From positions 1 through 5,722 of the forward strand of contig DATFYI010000160.1 of assembly GCA_035315125.1 (NCBI GenBank): 5,722 nucleotides of DNA, written 5' to 3'. Numbering within the stretch: the first letter of the stretch is position 1; each line of letters starts with the position of its first letter. This document shows, in pieces, positions 1-4,849 of this stretch. The position numbers and the translations under genes are program-made. The DNA is from DATFYI01 sp035315125 (GTDB taxonomy: Bacteria; Chloroflexota; Anaerolineae; Anaerolineales; Anaerolineaceae). The notes beneath the pieces were generated by a model, which saw only the letters and a list, made by a program, of their open reading frames with translations, ran no database searches and was not told the origin of the DNA.

Positions 1-543
1 GTTACCGGTACCGACTCTCGCCAAATCCAGTAGAATTACTTCATGCCAACCGGCGAATTGCAACATTTCCAATACTTTCAGCGGGCTCAGTTCAGCAAGA
101 TCTGAACAGCGCGAAAGGATTTGGCCAGCTCGCATATCCAGGCTGAATATCAATTGGCTGGCAGGGATACCGGAGTGCAAAACCCGCAAATTATCCAAAT
201 TCGACAAAGTTTCGGCTCCGATAATTACTTTTTTGACGCCGAGTTCAAGCAGAGAATGGACAGCTTGGGGATCTCCTGCCCCGGCATCTAATAACACTTG
301 CATTTCTTCTTGGTTTACAAGTGAGGATATTATCTGCTTATGATTACCTGTGCCCTGGATTGCATCCAGATCGGCTATATATATTTCTGTCAGACCCAAT
401 TTATCTCGAAAAGATCGGGCAACTTCCTTTGGCTCAGGACCATCGCACAATATACTTTGTAGTGGCTGGTAATTTTCTCGTTCGCCTTTAACCGCATGGA
501 CAACCAAGCCTGCTTTTAAATCAATCACCGGGATCAGTCGCAT
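1..543 (-). CDS. HisA/HisF-related TIM-barrel protein, 3' end beyond the window
   Basis: The minus strand is open for 181 codons from ATG at 543 to the window edge, so only the N-terminal part is present. It begins MRLIPVIDLKAG, the HisA-type first beta strand; Asp8 matches the first catalytic Asp of HisA, and Asp136 in FSLDMRAGQ lies where the second is expected. Other barrel strands are visible at VLLDAGAG (about 83-90), KVIIGAETL (about 105-113) and VILLDLARVGTG near the edge. Start choice is firm: GGAGG sits 7 nt upstream, at plus-strand 551-555. HisA and HisF act in histidine synthesis, but the LDAGAG and LDLARVGTG motifs match the HisA-like group that accompanies H4MPT/methanofuran genes in methanogens and methylotrophs and has no proven reaction. 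It is transcribed away from mfnD, and the two start codons overlap. True HisA is less likely, because no other his gene is adjacent. Confidence 0.85.
   Translation of the reverse strand, partial: MRLIPVIDLKAGLVVHAVKGERENYQPLQSILCDGPEPKEVARSFRDKLGLTEIYIADLDAIQGTGNHKQIISSLVNQEEMQVLLDAGAGDPQAVHSLLELGVKKVIIGAETLSNLDNLRVLHSGIPASQLIFSLDMRAGQILSRCSDLAELSPLKVLEMLQFAGWHEVILLDLARVGTGN
429..456 (+). promoter_or_regulatory. possible promoter for the mfnDFE run
   Basis: TTGGCT (429-434), 16 nt, then TATACT (451-456) is a fair sigma70-type match (4/6 and 5/6). It lies inside the divergent HisA-like gene. Transcription would start near 463 and give mfnD a leader of about 80 nt. Some promoter must lie in this coding sequence, because there is no intergenic space upstream of mfnD, but this particular match could be chance. 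Confidence 0.25.
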
Positions 544-1606
544 GGCTTTACCTCCAACAATTTTTGTTCACGAGTTTATTTCGGGTGGCGGTTGGCCGTC
601 TGGTCAGTTGCCCAAGGATTTAACTTCAGAGGGCCTGGGTATGCTCTGGTCAGTCCTATCTGATTTTCGAGCTTGGGGTGAAGTAAGGACGGTGACTACA
701 CTAGACGACCGGATTGAGGATCAAATAGATGGGGTAAGACATAAACAGCTACCTGTTGATAAAGTCGTTCGCCTGTCTGCAGGAAACCATGAAGGAATAT
801 ATCGATCCATTCTCCCGAAAAGCGATGCCGTTCTAATCATAGCACCTGAGACCAATGGTATTCTAGCAAGGTTGACCGAGATTGCAGAGGACGCAAGGAT
901 TCCATTGCTGTGTTCCAATACATCTGCTGTAAAATTGTCAAGTAACAAGGCAATCTGCGACCGAATTTTCAGACAAGCCGGACTTCCAACCCCGGCCACC
1001 CGGTTAACCAGTTTTGCAACGGCAAGTCAGGCAGCCAACGAACTAGGCTTCCCATTGGTGATCAAACCATTGGACGGCACTGGTTGTGAAGGTGTCTGTC
1101 TTGTGGCAAACTCGTCGGAATTAGATGAATCCCTGGCTCTTTTACGTAAAGTCACATGCCATGACCAGATTTTACTACAAAGCTTTATTCGGGGGACGCA
1201 TGCAAGTGTCTCGTTGCTGGTGACGCAGGGTCGCTCGATACCGCTGAGTTTAAACCAACAAATCATCCGTCCAGGACGCCCTTTTAGTTATTCTGGTGGG
1301 GTCATTCCTTTGGAACATCCAGCAAGTCAGCTAGCGTTTGATTTGGCACAGGCTGCTGTTAAAGCGATCCCAGGTTTACGTGGTTATGTAGGTGTAGACA
1401 TAATTTTAGAGCAGGATCGAGGCTGGCTTATTGAGATCAACCCACGAATAACCACATCCTACGTGGGATTGCATCGTATCCTTTCTCAGAACCTGGCCTG
1501 TGCAATCTGGCAAGCCTGTCGCGAAGATGTGCTTCCGGATCGGATTATACTTAATGGCAATATTCAGTTTTCGAAGGCGGATTCGGAAACCTGGTTTGAA
1601 GAATAG
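542..1606 (+). CDS. mfnD: MfnD-type ATP-grasp ligase of methanofuran biosynthesis
   Basis: This 354-residue ATP-grasp protein probably joins L-glutamate to tyramine (MfnD, tyramine-L-glutamate ligase), forming the gamma-glutamyl side of methanofuran in the cytoplasm. It opens with FVHEFISGGGW (8-18), the characteristic start of this group. The ATP-grasp core follows: FPLVIKPLDGTGCEG, with Lys175 and the glycine-rich loop at 178-184, then the strand ILLQSFIRG, then YVGVDIIL and the metal-binding EINPR at 298-302. Length fits the family. ATG 542 is the only reasonable start; its Shine-Dalgarno is weak (GGGA at 530-533, 8 nt upstream). It heads a run with mfnF, 32 nt downstream. Bacterial methylofuran has a tyrosine-derived core, so in a bacterium the acceptor may be tyrosine or a related amine rather than tyramine. 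The family call is strong; the exact substrate is inferred. Confidence 0.85.
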   Translation: MALPPTIFVHEFISGGGWPSGQLPKDLTSEGLGMLWSVLSDFRAWGEVRTVTTLDDRIEDQIDGVRHKQLPVDKVVRLSAGNHEGIYRSILPKSDAVLIIAPETNGILARLTEIAEDARIPLLCSNTSAVKLSSNKAICDRIFRQAGLPTPATRLTSFATASQAANELGFPLVIKPLDGTGCEGVCLVANSSELDESLALLRKVTCHDQILLQSFIRGTHASVSLLVTQGRSIPLSLNQQIIRPGRPFSYSGGVIPLEHPASQLAFDLAQAAVKAIPGLRGYVGVDIILEQDRGWLIEINPRITTSYVGLHRILSQNLACAIWQACREDVLPDRIILNGNIQFSKADSETWFEE

Positions 1607-1638
1607 AATGACAAAGATCAGGAATCCAGGGAGGCGCA

Positions 1639-2685
1639 GTGATCAGTATTGTTGGTTGGGATATTGGTGGGGCAAATATTAAAGCAGCCTGGCTGGTGCG
1701 TGAGGGCAATATAACCCAATCTGTAAGATTGGCTTCGCAATCTTTCGAGATCTGGCGGGATAAAGACCGCTTGCCGGATGTTCTGGAAGCAGTGTTGAAG
1801 GATATAGATCCCGAATTACTACCCGAGGCTATGGCTGTAACGTTGACCGCCGAGCTGGCTGACATCTTTGCTACAAAACGAGAAGGTGTGCTTTTTGTAC
1901 TGGAAAGTGTCCTGGCCCGGTTTCCAAATTGTCCGAGTTTTGCTTTAAGCCTTTCTGGTGATTTTGTACCTCTAGCCCTGGCTAAAGAGCATCCTCTGGA
2001 ATTTGCGGCAGCAAATTGGCTGGCTACTGCAAAATGGATTGCACAGATGTATCTCGACTGCCTGGTAGTTGATGTAGGCAGTACAACGACAGACATCCTA
2101 CCTATCCTGGATGGACGTGTCTGCACAACTGGAAAAACTGACCTTGAACGTCTGATCTCCGGTGAATTGGTTTATACTGGCGCTCTGCGTACAAATCTGG
2201 CTGCGATTGTGCAATCGGTACCGGTAAGTGGTCACTACGCTCGAGTTGCCTCTGAGTACTTTGCGATCAGCGCTGACATAAACCTGATTCTGGGCCACCT
2301 GAGTCCTGAAGCGTATGACTGTCCAACTCCCGATGGACGTTCCCCTTCGCTGATCACAGCCCAACAGCGACTTGCCCGGTTGGTTTGCGCTGATACAGAA
2401 CAATTAGACGCCCAAGAGATTTACAAAATAGCTGAGTATATTTATGCGAAACAAATTCAGCAAATTAGCGAGGCAATTCTCCACGTGCTTTCCCGATTAC
2501 CTTTTCACGATCCTATTCCCATTATTGCTTTAGGATCCGGAAAATTTTTAGCAATTGAGGCCGGACGACACCTGGGAATGGAGATTCGCGATCTTGCATT
2601 CATCGGAAGCGCAAAGGAATCGGCAGTTGCACCATGCCTTGCAGCAGCATACTTGTTATCCGATCAGCTGGAAGCTGAACAATGA
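1639..2685 (+). CDS. mfnF: MfnF, H4MPT-linked C1-pathway protein (ASKHA fold)
   Basis: This 348-residue protein is of the hydantoinase/oxoprolinase-like ASKHA type, annotated in many genomes as 'H4MPT-linked C1 transfer pathway protein'. In Methanocaldococcus, MfnF condenses the aminomethylfuran-methyl diphosphate from MfnE with gamma-glutamyl-tyramine, making the phenol ether that becomes methanofuran. Nucleotide-binding motifs are clear: phosphate-1 GWDIGGANIKAAW (6-18), phosphate-2 VDVGSTTTDI (144-153) and an adenosine-type ALGSGKF near 297-303. The start is GTG at 1639, placed by GGGAGG at 1629-1634, a short 4-nt spacing; no ATG in this frame lies nearby, and the protein then begins right at the first ASKHA strand as expected. 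Its stop overlaps the mfnE start by 4 bp (ATGA), so translation is probably coupled. Confidence 0.9.
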   Translation: MISIVGWDIGGANIKAAWLVREGNITQSVRLASQSFEIWRDKDRLPDVLEAVLKDIDPELLPEAMAVTLTAELADIFATKREGVLFVLESVLARFPNCPSFALSLSGDFVPLALAKEHPLEFAAANWLATAKWIAQMYLDCLVVDVGSTTTDILPILDGRVCTTGKTDLERLISGELVYTGALRTNLAAIVQSVPVSGHYARVASEYFAISADINLILGHLSPEAYDCPTPDGRSPSLITAQQRLARLVCADTEQLDAQEIYKIAEYIYAKQIQQISEAILHVLSRLPFHDPIPIIALGSGKFLAIEAGRHLGMEIRDLAFIGSAKESAVAPCLAAAYLLSDQLEAEQ

Positions 2686-3386
2686 GTGGTCTACATGATG
2701 TGATTAAGATCGGCGGCAGTCTGGGTCGTGGCCAGCATCTGGGTGAACTTTGTATGGAAATTAGCCGGTTAGGTGCCGAACACAGTCTGTTAGTTGTCCC
2801 TGGAGGGGGAGATTTTGCTGATATTGTAAGAGATTATTACCGGCGCTTTCAATTGAGCGAGATAACTGCTCACCGGATGGCACTTCTGGCAATGGATCAA
2901 TACGGTTGTCTTCTATGCGATTTAATTTCAGAAAGTAAATTGGTTTCTGATCTTATATCAGCCCGTGCAGTGGCTTCAGAAGGCCGTGTTCCAATCCTGC
3001 TCCCTGCCAGCTTGCTCATCCAGGCCGATCCGCTGCCACATAGCTGGCAGGTGACATCCGATTCAATTGCTGCCTGGATTGCAGGGCTGGCCGGCGCCAA
3101 GCGACTCATCCTATTAAAAGTGATCGATGGATTGTTTAGTGTTCCATCGCCAGAGAGACCGCAGATCGAATTGGTTTCGGAAATTGGTATAAACGAATTA
3201 GCCAGCTATCCAGAGAGTGTGGATGAATATCTTTCTAGCATACTGGCGTTAGTTGAATTGGAAACCTGGGTTATCAATGGTCTTAAACCTGCAAGGCTGA
3301 CCGAGCTTATTTCCTCCAGCTGGACGACCGGTACACGGATAAGTCATAACTCATCGGTTAGGCCAGTTGATGAGAGAGAGCATTGA
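2682..3386 (+). CDS. mfnE: MfnE, aminomethylfuran-methyl phosphate kinase
   Basis: This 234-residue protein has the amino-acid-kinase (AAK) fold. MfnE uses ATP to turn [5-(aminomethyl)furan-3-yl]methyl phosphate into the diphosphate, giving MfnF its leaving group. Visible motifs are VIKIGGSLG (7-15) with Lys9 and the GGS phosphate loop, VVPGGGDFAD (38-47), a helix with HRMALLAMDQYG (64-75), and the nucleotide-binding WQVTSDSIAAW (122-132) with Asp127, followed by LILLKVIDGLF (142-152). Length is normal for the family. ATG 2682 overlaps the mfnF stop by 4 bp, so it is almost certainly co-transcribed and coupled. The last 29 bp run under the 3' end of mfnB on the other strand. A general uridylate or glutamate kinase is the main alternative, but the neighbours settle the call. 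Confidence 0.88.
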   Translation: MSGLHDVIKIGGSLGRGQHLGELCMEISRLGAEHSLLVVPGGGDFADIVRDYYRRFQLSEITAHRMALLAMDQYGCLLCDLISESKLVSDLISARAVASEGRVPILLPASLLIQADPLPHSWQVTSDSIAAWIAGLAGAKRLILLKVIDGLFSVPSPERPQIELVSEIGINELASYPESVDEYLSSILALVELETWVINGLKPARLTELISSSWTTGTRISHNSSVRPVDEREH

Positions 3387-4077
3387 TTTTGCACAAACGG
3401 CGTACCTGGTCAGAATCCAGCGGTCCGTTGCGGTTTCGATCACGACAAACCGCTGAGCGTATACCGGCCACGTCCGCCCCTATCTGGCGGATCACCGGCA
3501 AATCTTGCTCTCGAAGTGCTCCGGCCAGACCAACAAGCAGACCACTGGCATGAGCTTCGGTAACTAAAGTGTGCAAATCCACGGGCGAAATGAATTCAAG
3601 CAGAGTATGGCCATCTTTAATGGCTGTATCTATCAAACACCCGGCAATCCCTGAGGAAGCCGCAATATTGGGTAGCCAAATCGGGTTCAAAGTGCCGGCC
3701 CGTTCAGCATCCGCATAGCCGCCAGCGATGATAGCAATTGTTGGGTAATCGCACAGAGCCAGACGGATCTCATTCAGCAGATAGATCGCTTGGGCTTGAG
3801 TGTAAGACCCAAATAGGCCTACTTTCAAATAATCGATACCGCAGGAAGCTGCACCCAATGCTGCCAATGCAGCAGTTCCGGGCAGATTAGGCATATCGCC
3901 GATAGCTGCACTGACTTTGACCAATCCAGCACTGCTTTTTTTTACCTGTTTAATGACTCGCGGAAACTGTGCACCCAAAGAGCCTTCGATGGGATTCTTA
4001 ACATCCAGGATATTTGCGCCTGCCTCTGCAGCATCCTTGGCTTCCTCGGCGTTTATTACACTGATCATCAACTGCAT
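3358..4077 (-). CDS. mfnB: MfnB, (5-formylfuran-3-yl)methyl phosphate synthase
   Basis: This 239-residue TIM barrel makes the furan ring: MfnB condenses two molecules of glyceraldehyde-3-phosphate to (5-formylfuran-3-yl)methyl phosphate, the first committed furan step. The N-terminus MQLMISVINAEEA is typical. Lys27 in ILDVKNPIEGSLGA matches the Schiff-base lysine known from the Methanocaldococcus enzyme. Further conserved lysines are Lys85 in YLKVGLFG and Lys154 in IDTAIKDG, and the barrel ends with AGIRSAVC and a basic patch RDRNRN. The start at 4077 has AGGAG 6 nt upstream (plus-strand 4084-4088). It is transcribed towards mfnE, not with it, from its own promoter at 4112-4140, so the furan-forming step can be expressed independently of mfnDFE. 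No terminator is seen between the convergent genes. Confidence 0.92.
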   Translation of the reverse strand: MQLMISVINAEEAKDAAEAGANILDVKNPIEGSLGAQFPRVIKQVKKSSAGLVKVSAAIGDMPNLPGTAALAALGAASCGIDYLKVGLFGSYTQAQAIYLLNEIRLALCDYPTIAIIAGGYADAERAGTLNPIWLPNIAASSGIAGCLIDTAIKDGHTLLEFISPVDLHTLVTEAHASGLLVGLAGALREQDLPVIRQIGADVAGIRSAVCRDRNRNGPLDSDQVRRLCKINALSHQLA

Positions 4078-4111
4078 AGCTTTCTCCTATTGGCTGATTG
4101 CCTGATAAATC

Positions 4112-4140
4112 ATTCTAGCATGGTGTAAACGCGAACACAA
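4112..4140 (-). promoter_or_regulatory. mfnB: probable promoter of mfnB
   Basis: On the minus strand, TTGTGT (plus-strand 4135-4140), 17 nt, then TAGAAT (plus-strand 4112-4117) resembles a sigma70 promoter with a good -10 and a weak -35. Transcription would begin near 4105, leaving a leader of roughly 28 nt that contains the mfnB ribosome-binding site. The weak -35 overlaps the inverted repeat at 4136-4150, which suggests control by a bound protein. Confidence 0.5.
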
Positions 4141-4150
4141 TAATATTGTG
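4136..4150. promoter_or_regulatory. inverted repeat overlapping the mfnB -35, candidate operator
   Basis: CACAATA, one central A, TATTGTG is a perfect 7-1-7 inverted repeat. It covers five of the six bases of the proposed mfnB -35 element and is about 40 bp upstream of the plus-strand -35. Short, AT-rich, perfect dyads like this usually bind a dimeric helix-turn-helix regulator. Which regulator is unknown. Confidence 0.4.
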
Positions 4151-4168
4151 GGCTATTTTGAAATCATT

Positions 4169-4208
4169 CAATTATCAGTTATAAAAAACACTTGACCAAT
4201 GATAATTG
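4169..4208. promoter_or_regulatory. spaced inverted repeat around the plus-strand -35, candidate operator
   Basis: CAATTATCA (4169-4177) and TGATAATTG (4200-4208) are perfect 9-bp inverted copies with a 22-nt spacer, so their centres are 31 bp apart, close to three helical turns. The right arm lies between the -35 (4192-4197) and -10 (4215-4220) of the plus-strand promoter, and the left arm lies just upstream. Binding there would block polymerase. Each arm contains the GATAAT hexamer that also builds Fur boxes, but the arrangement is not a classical Fur box. Confidence 0.4.
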
Positions 4209-4220
4209 TTGTGATATATT
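4192..4220 (+). promoter_or_regulatory. sigma70-type promoter of the glutaredoxin-like/DUF2193 transcript
   Basis: TTGACC (4192-4197), exactly 17 nt, then TATATT (4215-4220): five of six bases match at each element. This is the best promoter in the window and the main reason for favouring a bacterial host. Transcription should start near 4227, about 192 nt upstream of the first gene, which leaves room for the leader described at 4227-4394. Confidence 0.7.
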
Positions 4221-4226
4221 AAAGGT

Positions 4227-4394
4227 CGCATCGATAAGTTGATACTTAATTCTCCATATAATTCCGGCAATAAATTCAGGACATCACTTATATTAAAAAC
4301 TATCCTTCGTGGATATTGTAAGGAGTGTTCAGTTTCTGAAAGCCAGCTTTATTATCTTTAACCAAGGGGCTAAGGTAAGGGGCGGGCTTTTTTT
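4227..4394 (+). ncRNA. structured leader or small RNA ending in a terminator hairpin
   Basis: Between the promoter and the first gene there are about 168 nt without a convincing reading frame, ending in the terminator-like hairpin at 4339-4390. Upstream local hairpins are visible: TATCC-TTCGT-GGATA at 4301-4315 and TTCAG-TTT-CTGAA at 4328-4340. The second shares A4339 and A4340 with the foot of the terminator. This layout fits either a premature-termination leader (riboswitch, protein-bound or other attenuator) or a free small RNA. I do not recognise a known riboswitch class, and no leader peptide with regulatory codons is evident. The existence of the structure is well supported; its role is inferred. 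Confidence 0.45.
4339..4394 (+). terminator. intrinsic terminator-like hairpin upstream of the glutaredoxin-like gene
   Basis: The 5' arm 4339-4358 pairs with 4372-4390: AAAGCC with GGCTTT, an A-G mismatch, GC plus three U-G pairs, a bulged A4351, then TTATCTT with AAGGTAA. That makes 18 pairs around a 13-nt loop (4359-4371). It is followed by TTTTGTTTG, so T4388 to T4394 form an unbroken run of seven. Four of the pairs are G-U, which become A-C mismatches on the other strand, so the structure is specific to plus-strand RNA. It ends 24 nt before the ATG and 6 nt before GGAGG, where termination would prevent expression of the downstream genes. Confidence 0.65.
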
Positions 4395-4418
4395 GTTTGT
4401 GGAGGTTAATAGATTACT

Positions 4419-4679
4419 ATGCCTTGTAGATGTATCCCTGCTGTTGATATAACGGTATACCGCAAATCTGGGTCTGCTGAGGGAATGCAGGCACAAGCAT
4501 ACTTTTTACGAAAAGGGGTGGCGTTCGAAGATATTGATATTTCTATCAATCCCCAAGCATCAACAAAAATCGAAGAGTTATCTGGTCAGAATGAAAGACC
4601 GGTGATTGTTGTCAATCAACGCACCTTTGTTGGATTTAATTCAGATGAATTGGACCTGGTAGTGCCATCATTGTTTTAA
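4419..4679 (+). CDS. glutaredoxin-fold protein lacking the CxxC active site
   Basis: This 86-residue protein has the glutaredoxin/NrdH layout: strand ITVY (11-14), helix AQAYFLRKG (25-33), strand FEDIDI (36-41), helix STKIEELSG (48-56), ERPVIVVNQRTFVGFNSDEL (59-78) with Pro61 in the cis-Pro position and Gly72-Phe73 in the glutathione-side loop. Where active members have CPYC, this one has SAEG (19-22), so it cannot do ordinary dithiol or monothiol exchange. Its only cysteines are Cys3 and Cys5, forming CxC at the extreme N-terminus. ATG 4419 has GGAGG 13 nt upstream, rather far; an in-frame TAG at 4410 rules out an upstream start. It is followed 170 nt later by the DUF2193-like gene on the same strand with no clear terminator between. 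A scaffold, metal-binding or partner-protein role is possible; no function is assigned. Confidence 0.75.
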   Translation: MPCRCIPAVDITVYRKSGSAEGMQAQAYFLRKGVAFEDIDISINPQASTKIEELSGQNERPVIVVNQRTFVGFNSDELDLVVPSLF

Positions 4680-4698
4680 TCCTTTTTTGGATTAGAAA
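4674..4698 (+). other. hairpin over the stop codon of the glutaredoxin-like gene
   Basis: TAATCC (4677-4682), six Ts, GGATTA (4689-4694) is a perfect 6-bp stem, extended by TTT (4674-4676) with AAA (4696-4698) past a bulged G4695. The TAA stop is inside the stem. No U-tract follows, so it is not a standard terminator; it could be an mRNA stabiliser or processing site between the two genes. Confidence 0.4.
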
Positions 4699-4743
4699 AG
4701 CACATGAGTAAGTTAAAGCTGTTCTAGACAATAAAATGATGTG

Positions 4744-4753
4744 AAAGGAGGTG
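4744..4753 (+). other. perfect Shine-Dalgarno sequence without a positioned start codon
   Basis: AAAGGAGGTG is a 10-of-10 complement to the bacterial 16S rRNA 3' end. No ATG, GTG or TTG follows at normal distance. GTG 4751 overlaps the motif itself and opens a 28-codon frame ending at TAA 4835-4837, on the ribosome-binding site of the next gene. The motif lies about 100 nt before that gene's start and could hold ribosomes in reserve, or may be a relic of a small gene. Confidence 0.4.
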
Positions 4754-4849
4754 GAAACACTCACTGAGGTAAGTGGTTTAGCGAAGAAAAATCTATTCAA
4801 TTTGTCGTTGAAAGTCCATTCACTAGTCTATCTATAAGGAGAACCTGAA

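Noticed and set aside
2..14. 13-nt segment also found in inverted orientation at 2215-2227
   Set aside because: Both copies lie in unrelated coding sequence in different genes. The shared GGTACC/CCGG core is palindromic and nothing around it is repeated, so chance is the simplest explanation.
1551..2126. 191-codon minus-strand open frame across the mfnD/mfnF junction
   Set aside because: It is the reverse side of mfnF, whose ASKHA motifs are unmistakable. The minus-strand translation is rich in Ser, Arg and Thr with no recognisable domain.
4200..4220. Classical Fur box at the plus-strand promoter
   Set aside because: AATGATAAT matches half of the Fur consensus, but the remainder does not continue the pattern and the second ATTATC is too far away.
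4078..4418. Reading the AT-rich tracts as archaeal TATA boxes and the host as a methanogen
   Set aside because: The exact 17-nt spacing of two sigma70-like hexamers, on both strands, and a hairpin-dependent terminator fit bacteria better. An archaeal host is not excluded, because the mfn genes occur in both domains.
4704..4727. Seven-codon frame MSKLKLF in the spacer as a leader peptide
   Set aside because: It has no ribosome-binding site, no repeated regulatory codon and no terminator after it that its translation could control.
4809..4838. TTGAAA, 18 nt, TATAAG as a separate promoter for the DUF2193-like gene
   Set aside because: The -10 would overlap the AAGGAG ribosome-binding site and transcription would start about 5 nt before the ATG, leaving the mRNA without that site.
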